Source of the DNA: Apostichopus japonicus | Lineage: Eukaryota; Echinodermata; Holothuroidea; Aspidochirotida; Stichopodidae | DNA: 64,000 nucleotides | NCBI RefSeq assembly: GCF_037975245.1 | Contig: NC_092574.1 | Coordinates: 264,001 to 328,000 of the forward strand | Direction: 5' to 3' | Shown here: positions 27,001-42,000 of the stretch, in pieces | Layout: each line of letters opens with the position of its first letter | Position numbering within the stretch: the stretch's first letter is position 1 | The notes under the pieces: model-generated | Seen by the model: the letters and a program-made list of their open reading frames with translations, nothing else | What the model was told of the DNA's origin: nothing | Databases searched by the model: none | Made by a program: the position numbers and the translations under genes

Positions 27001-30000
27001 GGCAGTTTGCTTTTGCCGCGATCTCATACGGTCTCTGGGAACTTTAAGTTTTAGAAACGAACATAGATTTATATCAACTGCTGTCGTGGCGCGGTTGGTT
27101 GCTCTGTACCTCGAGAGCGTGACGTATTTTGGATCGCGGGCTCGAGACCAGGTGGGGGCAGTTTGCTTTTGCCGCGATCTCATACGGCCCCTGGAACTTT
27201 AAGTATTAGAAACGAACATAGATTAATATCAACTGCTGTCGTGGCGCGGTTGGTTGCTCTGTACCTCGAGAGCGTGACGTATTTTGGATCGCGGGCTCGA
27301 GACCAGGTGGGGGCAGTTTGCTTTTGCCGCGATCTTATACGGCCCCTGGAACTTTAAGTATTAGAAACGAACATAGATTTATATCAACTGCTGTCGTGGC
27401 GCGGTTGGTTGCTCTGTACCTCGAGAGCGTGACGTATTTTGGATCGCGGGCTCGAGACCAGGTGGGGGCAGTTTGCTCTTGCCGCGATCTCATACGGTCT
27501 CTGGGAACTTTAAGTTTTAGAAACGAACATAGATTTATATCAACTGCTGTCGTGGCGCGGTTGGTTGCTCTGTACCTCGAGAGCGTGACGTATTTTGGAT
27601 CGCGGGCTCGAGACCAGGTGGGGGCAGTTTGCTTTTGCCGCGATCTCATACGGTCTCTGGGAACTTTAAGTTTTAGAAACGAACATAGATTTATATCAAC
27701 TGCTGTCGTGGCGCGGTTGGTTGCTCTGTACCTCGAGAGCGTGACGTATTTTGGATCGCGGGCTCGAGACCCGGTGGGGGCAGTTTGATTTTGCCGGGTT
27801 CTTATACGGTCTCTGGAACTTTAAGTTTTAGAAACGAACATAGATTTATATCAACTGCTGTCGTGGCGCGGTTGGTTGCTTTGTACCTCGAGAGCGTGAC
27901 GTATTTTGGATCGCGGGCTCGAGACCAGGTGGGGGCAGTTTGCTTTTGCCGCGATCTCATACGGCCCCTGGAACTTTAAGTATTAGAAACGAACATAGAT
28001 TAATATCAACTGCTGTCGTGGCGCGGTTGGTTGCTCTGTACCTCGAGAGCGTGACGTATTTTGGATCGCGGGCTCGAGACCAGGTGGGGGCAGTTTGCTT
28101 TTGCCGCGATCTCATACGGTCTCTGGGAACTTTAAGTTTTAGAAACGAACATAGATTTATATCAACTGCTGTCGTGGCGCGGTTGGTTGCTCTGTACCTC
28201 GAGAGCGTGACGTATTTTGGATCGCGGGCTCGAGACCCGGTGGGGGCAGTTTGATTTTGCCGGGTTCTTATACGGTCTCTGGAACTTTAAGTTTTAGAAA
28301 CGAACATAGATTTATATCAACTGCTGTCGTGGCGCGGTTGGTTGCTCTGTACCTCGAGAGCGTGACGTATTTTGGATCGCGGGCTCGAGACCAGGTGGGG
28401 GCAGTTTGCTTTTGCCGCGATCTGATACGGTCTCTGGGAACTTAAAGTATTAGAAACGAACATAGATTTATATCAACTGCTGTCGTGGCGCGGTTGGTTT
28501 CTCTGTACCTCGAGAGCGTGACGTATTTTGGATCGCGGGCTCGAGACCACGTGGGGGCAGTTTGCTTTTGCCGCGATCTGGTACGGTCTCTGGAACTTTA
28601 AGTATTAGAAACGAACATAGATTTATATCAACTGCTGTCGTGGCGCGGTCGGTTCCTCTGTACCTCGAGAGCGTGACGTATTTTGGATCGCGGGCTCGAG
28701 ACCAGGTGGGGGCAGTTTGCTTTTGCCTCGATCTCATACGGTCTCTGGAACTTTAAGTATTAGAAACGAACATAGATTTATATCAACTGCTGTCGTGGCG
28801 CGGTTGGTTGTGCTCTGTACCTCGAGAGCGTGACGTATTTTGGATCGCGGGCTCGAGACCAGGTGGGGGCAGTTTGCTTTTGCCGCGATCTTATACGGTC
28901 TCTGGGAACTTTAAGAATTAGAAACGAACATAGATTTATATCAACTGCTGTCGTGGCGCGGTTGGTTTCTCTGTACCTCGAGAGCGTGACGTATTTTGGA
29001 TCGCGGGCTCGAGACCAGGTGGGGGCAGTTTGCTTTTGCCGCGATCTGGTACGGTCTCTGGAACTTTAAGTATTAGAAACGAACATAGATTTATATCAAC
29101 TGCTGTCGTGGCGCGGTCGGTTCCTCTGTACCTCGAGAGCGTGACGTATTTTGGATCGCGGGCTCGAGACCAGGTGGGGGCAGTTTGCTTTTGCCGCGAT
29201 CTGGTACGGTCTCTGGAACTTTAAGTATTAGAAACGAACATAGATTTATATCAACTGCTGTCGTGGCGCGGTTGGTTGCTCTGTACCTCGAGAGCGTGAC
29301 GTATTTTGGATCGCGGGCTCGAGACCAGGTGGGGGCAGTTTGCTTTTGCCGCGATCTTATACGGTCTCTGGGAACTTTAAGTATTAGACACGAACATAGA
29401 TTTATATCAACTGCTGTCGTGGCGCGGTTGGTTGCTCTGTATCTCGAGAGCGTGACGTATTTTGGATCGCGGGCTCGAGACCAGGTGGGGGCAGTTTGCT
29501 TTTGCCGCGATCTGGTACGGTCTCTGGAACTTTAAGTATTAGAAACGAACATAGATTTATATCAACTGCTGTCGTGGCGCGGTCGGTTCCTCTGTACCTC
29601 GAGAGCGTGACGTATTTTGGATCGCGGGCTCGAGACCAGGTGGGGCAGTTTGCTTTTGCCGCGATCTGGTACGGTCTCTGGAACTTTAAGTATTAGAAAC
29701 GAACATAGATTTATATCAACTGCTGTCGTGGCGCGGTTGGTTGCTCTGTACCTCGAGAGCGTGACGTATTTTGGATCGCGGGCTCGAGACCAGGTGGGGG
29801 CAGTTTGCTTTTGCCGCGATCTCATACGGTCTCTGGGAACTTTAAGTATTAGAAACGAACATAGATTTATATCAACTGCTGTCGTGGCGCGGTTGGTTTC
29901 TCTGTACCTCGAGAGTGTGACGTATTTTGGATCGCGGGCTCGAGACCAGGTGGGGGCAGTTTGCTTTTGCCGCGATCTCATACGGTCTCTGGGAACTTTA

Positions 30001-33000
30001 AGTATTAGAAACGAACATAGATTTATATCAACTGCTGTCGTGGCGCGGTTGGTTGCTCTGTACCTCGAGAGCGTGACGATTTTTGGATCGCCTGCTCGAG
30101 ACCAGGTGGGGGCAGTTTGCTTTTGCCGCGATCTTATACGGTCTCTGGGAACTTTAAGTATTAGAAACGAACATAGATTTATATCAACTGCTGTCGTGGC
30201 GCGGTTGGTTGCTCTGTACCTCGAGAGCGTGACGTATTTTGGATCGCGGGCTCGAGACCATGTGGGGGCAGTTTGCTTTTGCCGCGATCTCATACGGTCT
30301 CTGGGAACTTTAAGTATTAGAAACGAACATAGATTTATATCAACTGCTGTCGTGGCGCGGTTGGTTGCTCTGTACCTCGAGAGCGTGACGATTTTTGGAT
30401 CGCGGGCTCGAGACCAGGTGGTGGCAGTTTGCTTTTGCCGCGATCTCATACGGTCTCTGGGAACTTTAAGTATTAGAAACGAACATAGATTTATATCAAC
30501 TGCTGTCGTGGCGCGGTTGGTTGCTTTGTACCTCGAGAGCGTGACGTATTTTGGATCGCGGGCTCGAGACCAGGTGGGGGCAGTTTGCTTTTGCCGCGAT
30601 CTCATACGGTCTCTGGAACGTTAAGTATTAGAAACGAACATATATTTATATCAACTGCTGTCGTGGCGCGGTTGGTTGCTCTGTACCTCGAGAGCGTGAC
30701 GTATTTTGGATCGCGGGCTCGAGACCAGGTGGGGGCAGTTTGCTTTTGCCGCGATCTCATACGGTCTCTGGGAACTTTAAGTTTTAGAAACGAACATAGA
30801 TTTATATCAACTGCTGTCGTGGCGCGGTTGGTTGCTCTGTACCTCGAGAGCGTGACGTATTTTGGATCGCGGGCTCGAGACCCGGTGGGGGCAGTTTGAT
30901 TTTGCCGGGTTCTTATACGGTCTCTGGAACTTTAAGTTTTAGAAACGAACATAGATTTATATCAACTGCTGTCGTGGCGCGGTTGGTTGCTCTGTACCTC
31001 GAGAGCGTGACGTATTTTGGATCGCGGGCTCGAGACCAGGTGGGGGCAGTTTGCTTTTGCCGCGATCTGATACGGTCTCTGGGAACTTTAAGTATTAGAA
31101 ACGAACATAGATTTATATCAACTGCTGTCGTGGCGCGGTTGGTTTCTCTGTACCTCGAGAGCGTGACGTATTTTGGATCGCGGGCTCGAGACCAGGTGGG
31201 GGCAGTTTGCTTTTGCCGCGATCTGGTACGGTCTCTGGAACTTTAAGTATTAGAAACGAACATAGATTTATATCAACTGCTGTCGTGGCGCGGTCGGTTC
31301 CTCTGTACCTCGAGAGCGTGACGTATTTTGGATCGCGGGCTCGAGACCATGTGGGGGCAGTTTGCTTTTGCCGCGATCTCATACGGTCTCTGGGAACTTT
31401 AAGTATTAGAAACGAACATAGATTTATATCAACTGCTGTCGTGGCGCGGTTGGTTGCTCTGTACCTCGAGAGCGTGACGATTTTTGGATCGCGGGCTCGA
31501 GACCAGGTGGTGGCAGTTTGCTTTTGCCGCGATCTCATACGGTCTCTGGGAACTTTAAGTATTAGAAACGAACATAGATTTATATCAACTGCTGTCGTGG
31601 CGCGGTCGGTTGCTTTGTACCTCGAGAGCGTGACGTATTTTGGATCGCGGGCTCGAGACCAGGTGGGGGCAGTTTGCTTTTGCCGCGATCTGGTACGGTC
31701 TCTGGAACTTTAAGTATTAGAAACGAACATAGATTTATATCAACTGCTGTCGTGGCGCGGTCGGTTCCTCTGTACCTCGAGAGCGTGACGTATTTTGGAT
31801 CGCGGGCTCGAGACCAGGTGGGGGCAGTTTGCTTTTGCCGCGATCTCATACGGTCTCTGGGAAGTTTAAGTATTAGAAACGAACATAGATTTATATCAAC
31901 TGCTGTCGTGGCGCGGTTGGTTGCTCTGTACCTCGAGAGCGTGACGATTTTTGGATCGCGGGCTCGAGACCAGGTGGTGGCAGTTTGCTTTTGCCGCGAT
32001 CTCATACGGTCTCTGGGAACTTTAAGTATTAGAAACGAACATAGATTTATATCAACTGCTGTCGTGGCGCGGTTGGTTGCTCTGTACCTCGAGAGCGTGA
32101 CGTATTTTGGATCGCGGGCTCGAGACCAGGTGGGGGCAGTTTGCTTTTGCCGCGATCTCATACGGTCTCTGGAACGTTAAGTATTAGAAACGAACATATA
32201 TTTATATCAACTGCTGTCGTGGCGCGGTTGGTTGCTCTGTACCTCGAGAGCGTGACGTATTTTGGATCGCGGGCTCGAGACCAGGTGGGGGCAGTTTGCT
32301 TTTGCCGCGATCTCATACGGTCTCTGGGAACTTTAAGTTTTAGAAACGAACATAGATTTATATCAACTGCTGTCGTGGCGCGGTTGGTTGCTCTGTACCT
32401 CGAGAGCGTGACGTATTTTGGATCGCGGGCTCGAGACCCGGTGGGGGCAGTTTGATTTTGCCGGGTTCTTATACGGTCTCTGGAACTTTAAGTTTTAGAA
32501 ACGAACATAGATTTATATCAACTGCTGTCGTGGCGCGGTTGGTTGCTCTGTACCTCGAGAGCGTGACGTATTTTGGATCGCGGGCTCGAGACCAGGTGGG
32601 GGCAGTTTGCTTTTGCCGCGATCTGATACGGTCTCTGGGAACTTAAAGTATTAGAAACGAACATAGATTTATATCAACTGCTGTCGTGGCGCGGTTGGTT
32701 TCTCTGTACCTCGAGAGCGTGACGTATTTTGGATCGCGGGCTCGAGACCAGGTGGGGGCAGTTTGCTTTTGCCGCGATCTGGTACGGTCTCTGGAACTTT
32801 AAGTATTAGAAACGAACATAGATTTATATCAACTGCTGTCGTGGCGCGGTCGGTTCCTCTGTACCTCGAGAGCGTGACGTATTTTGGATCGCGGGCTCGA
32901 GACCAGGTGGGGGCAGTTTGCTTTTGCCGCGATCTGGTACGGTCTCTGGAACTTTAAGTATTAGAAACGAACATAGATTTATATCAACTGCTGTCGTGGC

Positions 33001-36000
33001 GCGCTTGGTTGCTCTGTACCTCGAGAGCGTGACGTATTTTGGATCGCGGGCTCGAGACCAGGTGGGGGCAGTTTGCTTTTGCCGCGATCTTATACGGTCT
33101 CTGGGAACTTTAAGTATTAGAAACGAACATAGATTTATATCAACTGCTGTCGTGGCGCGGTTGGTTTCTCTGTACCTCGAGAGCGTGACGTATTTTGGAT
33201 CGCGGGCTCGAGACCAGGTGGGGGCAGTTTGCTTTTGCCGCGATCTGGTACGGTCTCTGGAACTTTAAGTATTAGAAACGAACATAGATTTATATCAACT
33301 GCTGTCGTGGCGCGGTCGGTTCCTCTGTACCTCGAGAGCGTGACGTATTTTGGATCGCGGGCTCGAGACCAGGTGGGGGCAGTTTGCTTTTGCCGCGATC
33401 TGGTACGGTCTCTGGAACTTTAAGTATTAGAAACGAACATAGATTTATATCAACTGCTGTCGTGGCGCGCTTGGTTGCTCTGTACCTCGAGAGCGTGACG
33501 TATTTTGGATCGCGGGCTCGAGACCAGGTGGGGGCAGTTTGCTTTTGCCGCGATCTTATACGGTCTCTGGGAACTTTAAGTATTAGACACGAACATAGAT
33601 TTATATCAACTGCTGTCGTGGCGCGGTTGGTTGCTCTGTATCTCGAGAGCGTGACGTATTTTGGATCGCGGGCTCGAGACCAGGTGGGGGCAGTTTGCTT
33701 TTGCCGCGATCTGGTACGGTCTCTGGAACTTTAAGTATTAGAAACGAACATAGATTTATATCAACTGCTGTCGTGGCGCGGTCGGTTCCTCTGTACCTCG
33801 AGAGCGTGACGTATTTTGGATCGCGGGCTCGAGACCAGGTGGGGGCAGTTTGCTTTTGCCGCGATCTGGTACGGTCTCTGGAACTTTAAGTATTAGAAAC
33901 GAACATAGATTTATATCAACTGCTGTCGTGGCGCGCTTGGTTGCTCTGTACCTCGAGAGCGTGACGTATTTTGGATCGCGGGCTCGAGACCAGGTGGGGG
34001 CAGTTTGCTTTTGCCGCGATCTTATACGGTCTCTGGGAACTTTAAGTATTAGAAACGAACATAGATTTATATCAACTGCTGTCGTGGCGCGGTTGGTTGC
34101 TCTGTACCTCGAGAGCGTGACGTATTTTGGATCGCGGGCTCGAGACCAGGTGGGGGCAGTTTGCTTTTGCCGCGATCTCATACGGTCTCTGGGAACTTTA
34201 AGTATTAGAAACGAACATAGATTTATATCAACTGCTGTCGTGGCGCGGTTGGTTTCTCTGTACCTCGAGAGCGTGACGTATTTTGGATCGCGGGCTCGAG
34301 ACCAGGTGGGGGCAGTTTGCTTTTGCCGCGATCTCATACGGTCTCTGGGAACTTTAAGTATTAGAAACGAACATAGATTTATATCAACTGCTGTCGTGGC
34401 GCGGTTGGTTGCTCTGTACCTCGAGAGCGTGACGATTTTTGGATCGCGGGCTCGAGACCAGGTGGGGGCAGTTTGCTTTTGCCGCGATCTTATACGGTCT
34501 CTGGGAACTTTAAGTATTAGAAACGAACATAGATTTATATCAACTGCTGTCGTGGCGCGGTTGGTTGCTCTGTACCTCGAGAGCGTGACGTATTTTGGAT
34601 CGCGGGCTCGAGACCATGTGGGGGCAATTTGCTTTTGCCGCGATCTCATACGGTCTCTGGGAACTTTAAGTATTAGAAACGAACATAGATTTATATCAAC
34701 TGCTGTCGTGGCGCGGTTGGTTGCTCTGTACCTCGAGAGCGTGACGATTTTTGGATCGCGGGCTCGAGACCAGGTGGTGGCAGTTTTCTTTTGCCGCGAT
34801 CTCATACGGTCTCTGGGAACTTTAAGTATTAGAAACGAACATAGATTTATATCAACTGCTGTCGTGGCGCGGTTGGTTGCTTTGTACCTCGAGAGCGTGA
34901 CGTATTTTGGATCGCGGGCTCGAGACCAGGTGGGGGCAGTTTGCTTTTGCCGCGATCTCATACGGTCTCTGGAACGTTAAGTATTAGAAACGAACATAGA
35001 TTTATATCAACTGCTGTCGTGGCGCGGTTGGTTGCTCTGTACCTCGAGAGCGTGACGATTTTTGGATCGCGGGCTCGAGACCAGGTGGGGGCAGTTTGCT
35101 TTTGCCGCGATCTCATACGGTCTCTGGGAACTTTAAGTATTAGAAACGAACATAGATTTATATCAACTGCTGTCGTGGCGCGGTTGGTTGCTCTGTACCT
35201 CGAGAGCGTGACGATTTTTGGATCGCGGGCTCGAGACCAGGTGGGGGCAGTTTGCTTTTGCCGCGATCTCATACGGTCTCTGGGAACTTTAAGTATTAGA
35301 AACGAACATAGATTTATATCAACTGCTGTCGTGGCGCGGTTGGTTGCTCTGTACCTCGAGAGCGTGACGATTTTTGGATCGCGGGCTCGAGACCAGGTGG
35401 GGGCAGTTTGCTTTTGCCGCGATCTCATACGGTCTCTGGGAACTTTAAGTATTAGAAACGAACATAGATTTATATCAACTGCTGTCGTGGCGCGGTTGGT
35501 TGCTCTGTACCTCGAGAGCGTGACGATTTTTGGATCGCGGGCTCGAGACCAGGTGGGGGCAGTTTGCTTTTGCCGCGATCTCATACGGTCTCTGGGATCT
35601 TTAAGTATTAGAAACGAACATAGATTTATATCAACTGCTGTCGTGGCGCGGTTGGTTGCTCTGTACCTCGAGAGCGTGACGATTTTTGGATCGCGGGCTC
35701 GAGACCAGGTGGGGGCAGTTTGCTTTTGCCGCGATCTCATACGGTCTCTGGGAAATTTAAGTATTAGAAACGAACATAGATTTATATCAACTGCTGTCGT
35801 GGCGCGCTTGGTTGCTATGTACCTCGAGAGCGTGACGTATTTTGGATCGCGGGCTCGAGACCATGTGGGGGCAGTTTGCTTTTGCCGCGATCTTATACGG
35901 TCTCTGGGAACTTTAAGTATTAGAAACGAACATAGATTTATATCAACTGCTGTCGTGGCGCGGTTGATTTCTCTGTACCTCGAGAGCGTGACGTATTTTG

Positions 36001-39000
36001 GATCGCGGGCTCGAGACCATGTGGGGGCAGTTTGCTTTTGCCGCGATCTGGTACGGTCTCTGGAACTTTAAGTATTAGAAACGAACATAGATTTATATCA
36101 ACTGCTGTCGTGGCGCGGTCGGTTCCTCTGTACCTCGAGAGCGTGACGTATTTTGGATCGCGGGCTCGAGACCAGATGGGGGCAGTTTGCTTTTGCCGCG
36201 ATCTGGTACGGTCTCTGGAACTTTAAGTATTAGAAACGAACATAGATTTATATCAACTGCTGTCGTGGCGCGCTTGGTTGCTCTGTACCTCGAGAGCGTG
36301 ACGTATTTTGGATCGCGGGCTCGAGACCAGGTGGGGGCAGTTTGCTTTTGCCGCGATCTCATACGGTCTCTGGGAACTTTAAGTATTAGAAACGAACATA
36401 GATTTATATCAACTGCTGTCGTGGCGCGGTCGGTTCCTCTGTACCTCGAGAGCGTGACGTATTTTGGATCGCGGGCTCGAGACCAGGTGGGGGCAGTTTG
36501 CTTTTGCCGCGATCTGGTACGGTCTCTGGAACTTTAAGTATTAGAAACGAACATAGATTTATATCAACTGCTGTCGTGGCGCGCTTGGTTGCTCTGTACC
36601 TCGAGAGCGTGACGTATTTTGGATCGCGGGCTCGAGACCAGGTGGGGGCAGTTTGCTTTTGCCGCGATCTTATACGGTCTCTGGGAACTTTAAGTATTAG
36701 AAACGAACATAGATTTATATCAACTGCTGTCGTGGCGCGGTTGGTTGCTCTGTACCTCGAGAGCGTGACGTATTTTGGATCGCGGGCTCGAGACCAGGTG
36801 GGGGCAGTTTGCTTTTGCCGCGATCTCATACGGTCTCTGGGAACTTTAAGTATTAGAAACGAACATAGATTTATATCAACTGCTGTCGTGGCGCGGTTGG
36901 TTTCTCTGTACCTCGAGAGCGTGACGTATTTTGGATCGCGGGCTCGAGACCAGGTGGGGGCAGTTTGCTTTTGCCGCGATCTCATACGGTCTCTGGGAAC
37001 TTTAAGTATTAGAAACGAACATAGATTTATATCAACTGCTGTCGTGGCGCGGTTGGTTGCTCTGTACCTCGAGAGCGTGACGATTTTTGGATCGCGGGCT
37101 CGAGACCAGGTGGGGGCAGTTTGCTTTTGCCGCGATCTTATACGGTCTCTGGGAACTTTAAGTATTAGAAACGAACATAGATTTATATCAACTGCTGTCG
37201 TGGCGCGGTTGGTTGCTCTGTACCTCGAGAGCGTGACGTATTTTGGATCGCGGGCTCGAGACCAGGTGGTGGCAGTTTGCTTTTGCCGCGATCTCATACG
37301 GTCTCTGGGAACTTTAAGTATTAGAAACGAACATCGATTTATATCAACTGCTGTCGTGGCGCGGTTGGTTGCTTTGTACCTCGAGAGCGTGACGTATTTT
37401 GGATCGCGGGCTCGAGACCAGGTGGGGGCAGTTTGCTTTTGCCGCGATCTCATACGGTCTCTGGAACGTTAAGTATTAGAAACGAACATATATTTATATC
37501 AACTGCTGTCGTGGCGCGGTTGGTTGCTCTGTACCTCGAGAGCGTGACGTATTTTGGATCGCGGGCTCGAGACCAGGTGGGGGCAGTTTGCTTTTGCCGC
37601 GATCTCATACGGTCTCTGGGAACTTTAAGTTTTAGAAACGAACATAGATTTATATCAACTGCTGTCGTGGCGCGGTTGGTTGCTCTGTACCTCGAGAGCG
37701 TGACGTATTTTGGATCGCGGGCTCGAGACCCGGTGGGGGCAGTTTGATTTTGCCGGGTTCTCATACGGTCTCTGGAACTTTAAGTTTTAGAAACGAACAT
37801 AGATTTATATCAACTGCTGTCGTGGCGCGGTTGGTTGCTCTGTATCTCGAGAGCGTGACGTATTTTGGATCGCGGGCTCGAGACCAGGTGGGGGCAGTTT
37901 GCTTTTGCCGCGATCTTATACGGTCTCGGAACTTTAAGTATTAGAAACGAACATAGATTTATATCAACTGCTGTCGTGGCGCGGTTGGTTTCTCTGTACC
38001 TCGAGAGCGTGACGTATTTTGGATCGCGGGCTCGAGACCAGGTGGGGGCAGTTTGCTTTTGCCGCGATCTGGTACGGTCTCTGGAACTTTAAGTATTAGA
38101 AACGAACATAGATTTATATCAACTGCTGTCGTGGCGCGGTCGGTTCCTCTGTACCTCGAGAGCGTGACGTATTTTGGATCTCGGGCTCGAGACCAGGTGG
38201 GGGCAGTTTGCTTTTGCCGCGATCTGGTACGGTCTCTGGAACTTTAAGTATTAGAAACGAACATAGATTTATATCAACTGCTGTCGTGGCGCGGTCGGTT
38301 CCTCTGTACCTCGAGAGCGTGACGTATTTTGGATCGCGGGCTCGAGACCAGGTGGGGGCAGTTTGCTTTTGCCGCGATCTGGTACGGTCTCTGGAACTTT
38401 AAGTATTAGAAACGAACATAGATTTATATCAACTGCTGTCGTGGCGCGCTTGGTTGCTCTGTACCTCGAGAGCGTGACGTATTTTGGATCGCGGGCTCGA
38501 GACCAGGTGGGGGCAGTTTGCTTTTGCCGCGATCTTATACGGTCTCTGGAACTTTAAGTATTAGAAACGAACATAGATTTATATCAACTGCTGTCGTGGC
38601 GCGGTTGGTTGCTCTGTACCTCGAGAGCGTGACGTATTTTGGATCGCGGGCTCGAGACCAGGTGGGGGCAGTTTGCTTTTGCCGCGATCTCATACGGTCT
38701 CTGGGAACTTTAAGTATTAGAAACGAACATAGATTTATATCAACTGCTGTCGTGGCGCGGTTGGTTTCTCTGTACCTCGAGAGCGTGACGTATTTTGGAT
38801 CGCGGGCTCGAGACCAGGTGGGGGCAGTTTGCTTTTGCCGCGATCTCATACGGTCTCTGGGAACTTTAAGTATTAGAAACGAACATAGATTTATATCAAC
38901 TGCTGTCGTGGCGCGGTTGGTTGCTCTGTACCTCGAGAGCGTGACGATTTTTGGATCGCGGGCTCGAGACCAGGTGGGGGCAGTTTGCTTTTGCCGCGAT

Positions 39001-42000
39001 CTTATACGGTCTCTGGGAACTTTAAGTATTAGAAACGAACATAGATTTATATCAACTGCTGTCGTGGCGCGGTTGGTTGCTCTGTACCTCGAGAGCGTGA
39101 CGTATTTTGGATCGCGGGCTCGAGACCATGTGGGGGCAGTTTGCTTTTGCCGCGATCTCATACGGTCTCTGGGAACTTTAAGTATTAGAAACGAACATAG
39201 ATTTATATCAACTGCTGTCGTGGCGCGGTTGGTTGCTCTGTACCTCGAGAGCGTGACGATTTTTGGATCGCGGGCTCGAGACCAGGTGGTGGCAGTTTGC
39301 TTTTGCCGCGATCTCATACGGTCTCTGGGAACTTTAAGTATTAGAAACGAACATAGATTTATATCAACTGCTGTCGTGGCGCGGTTGGTTGCTTTGTACC
39401 TCGAGAGCGTGACGTATTTTGGATCGCGGGCTCGAGACCAGGTGGGGGCAGTTTGCTTTTGCCGCGATCTCATACGGTCTCTGGAACGTTAAGTATTAGA
39501 AACGAACATAGATTTATATCAACTGCTGTCGTGGCGCGGTTGGTTGCTCTGTACCTCGAGAGCGTGACGATTTTTGGATCGCGGGCTCGAGACCAGGTGG
39601 GGGCAGTTTGCTTTTGCCGCGATCTCATACGGTCTCTGGGAACTTTAAGTATTAGAAACGAACATAGATTTATATCAACTGCTGTCGTGGCGCGGTTGGT
39701 TGCTCTGTACCTCGAGAGCGTGACGATTTTTGGATCGCGGGCTCGAGACCAGGTGGGGGCAGTTTGCTTTTGCCGCGATCTCATACGGTCTCTGGAACTT
39801 TAAGTATTAGAAACGAACATAGATTTATATCAACTGCTGTCGTGGCGCGGTTGGTTGCTCTGTACCTCGAGAGCGTGACGATTTTTGGATCGCGGGCTCG
39901 AGACCAGGTGGGGGCAGTTTGCTTTTGCCGCGATCTCATACGGTCTCTGGGAACTTTAAGTATTAGAAACGAACATAGATTTATATCAACTGCTGTCGTG
40001 GCGCGGTTGGTTGCTCTGTACCTCGAGAGCGTGACGATTTTTGGATCGCGGGCTCGAGACCAGGTGGGGGCAGTTTGCTTTTGCCGCGATCTCATACGGT
40101 CTCTGGGATCTTTAAGTATTAGAAACGAACATAGATTTATATCAACTGCTGTCGTGGCGCGGTTGGTTGCTCTGTACCTCGAGAGCGTGACGTATTTTGG
40201 ATCTCGGGCTCGAGACCAGGTGGGGGCAGTTTGCTTTTGCCGCGATCTGGTACGGTCTCTGGAACTTTAAGTATTAGAAACGAACATAGATTTATATCAA
40301 CTGCTGTCGTGGCGCGGTCGGTTCCTCTGTACCTCGAGAGCGTGACGTATTTTGGATCGCGGGCTCGAGACCAGGTGGGGGCAGTTTGCTTTTGCCGCGA
40401 TCTGGTACGGTCTCTGGAACTTTAAGTATTAGAAACGAACATAGATTTATATCAACTGCTGTCGTGGCGCGCTTGGTTGCTCTGTACCTCGAGAGCGTGA
40501 CGTATTTTGGATCGCGGGCTCGAGACCAGGTGGGGGCAGTTTGCTTTTGCCGCGATCTCATACGGTCTCTGGGAACTTTAAGTATTAGAAACGAACATAG
40601 ATTTATATCAACTGCTGTCGTGGCGCGGTTGGTTTCTCTGTACCTCGAGAGCGTGACGTATTTTGGATCGCGGGCTCGAGACCAGGTGGGGGCAGTTTGC
40701 TTTTGCCGCGATCTGGTACGGTCTCTGGAACTTTAAGTATTAGAAACGAACATAGATTTATATCAACTGCTGTCGTGGCGCGGTCGGTTCCTCTGTACCT
40801 CGAGAGCGTGACGTATTTTGGATCGCGGGCTCGAGACCAGGTGGGGGCAGTTTGCTTTTGCCGCGATCTGGTACGGTCTCTGGAACTTTAAGTATTAGAA
40901 ACGAACATAGATTTATATCAACTGCTGTCGTGGCGCGCTTGGTTGCTCTGTACCTCGAGAGCGTGACGTATTTTGGATCGCGGGCTCGAGACCAGGTGGG
41001 GGCAGTTTGCTTTTGCCGCGATCTTATACGGTCTCTGGGAACTTTAAGTATTAGACACGAACATAGATTTATATCAACTGCTGTCGTGGCGCGGTTGGTT
41101 GCTCTGTATCTCGAGAGCGTGACGTATTTTGGATCGCGGGCTCGAGACCAGGTGGGGGCAGTTTGCTTTTGCCGCGATCTGGTACGGTCTCTGGAACTTT
41201 AAGTATTAGAAACGAACATAGATTTATATCAACTGCTGTCGTGGCGCGGTCGGTTCCTCTGTACCTCGAGAGCGTGACGTATTTTGGATCGCGGGCTCGA
41301 GACCAGGTGGGGGCAGTTTGCTTTTGCCGCGATCTGGTACGGTCTCTGGAACTTTAAGTATTCGAAACGAACATAGATTTATATCAACTGCTGTCGTGGC
41401 GCGCTTGGTTGTGCTCTGTACCTCGAGAGCGTGACGTATTTTGGATCGCGGGCTCGAGACCAGGTGGGGGCAGTTTGCTTTTGCCGCGATCTTATACGGT
41501 CTCTGGGAACTTTAAGTATTAGAAACGAACATAGATTTATATCAACTGCTGTCGTGGCGCGGTTGGTTGCTTTGTACCTCGAGAGCGTGACGTATTTTGG
41601 ATCGCGGGCTCGAGACCAGGTGGGGGCAGTTTGCTTTTGCCGCGATCTCATACGGTCTCTGGGAACTTTAAGTATTAGAAACGAACATAGATTTATATCA
41701 ACTGCTGTCGTGGCGCGGTTGGTTTCTCTGTACCTCGAGAGCGTGACGTATTTTGGATCGCGGGCTCGAGACCAGGTGGGGGCAGTTTGCTTTTGCCGCG
41801 ATCTCATACGGTCTCTGGGAACTTTAAGTATTAGAAACGAACATAGATTTATATCAACTGCTGTCGTGGCGCGGTTGGTTGCTCTGTACCTCGAGAGCGT
41901 GACGATTTTTGGATCGCGGGCTCGAGACCAGGTGGGGGCAGTTTGCTTTTGCCGCGATCTTATACGGTCTCTGGGAACTTTAAGTATTAGAAACGAACAT

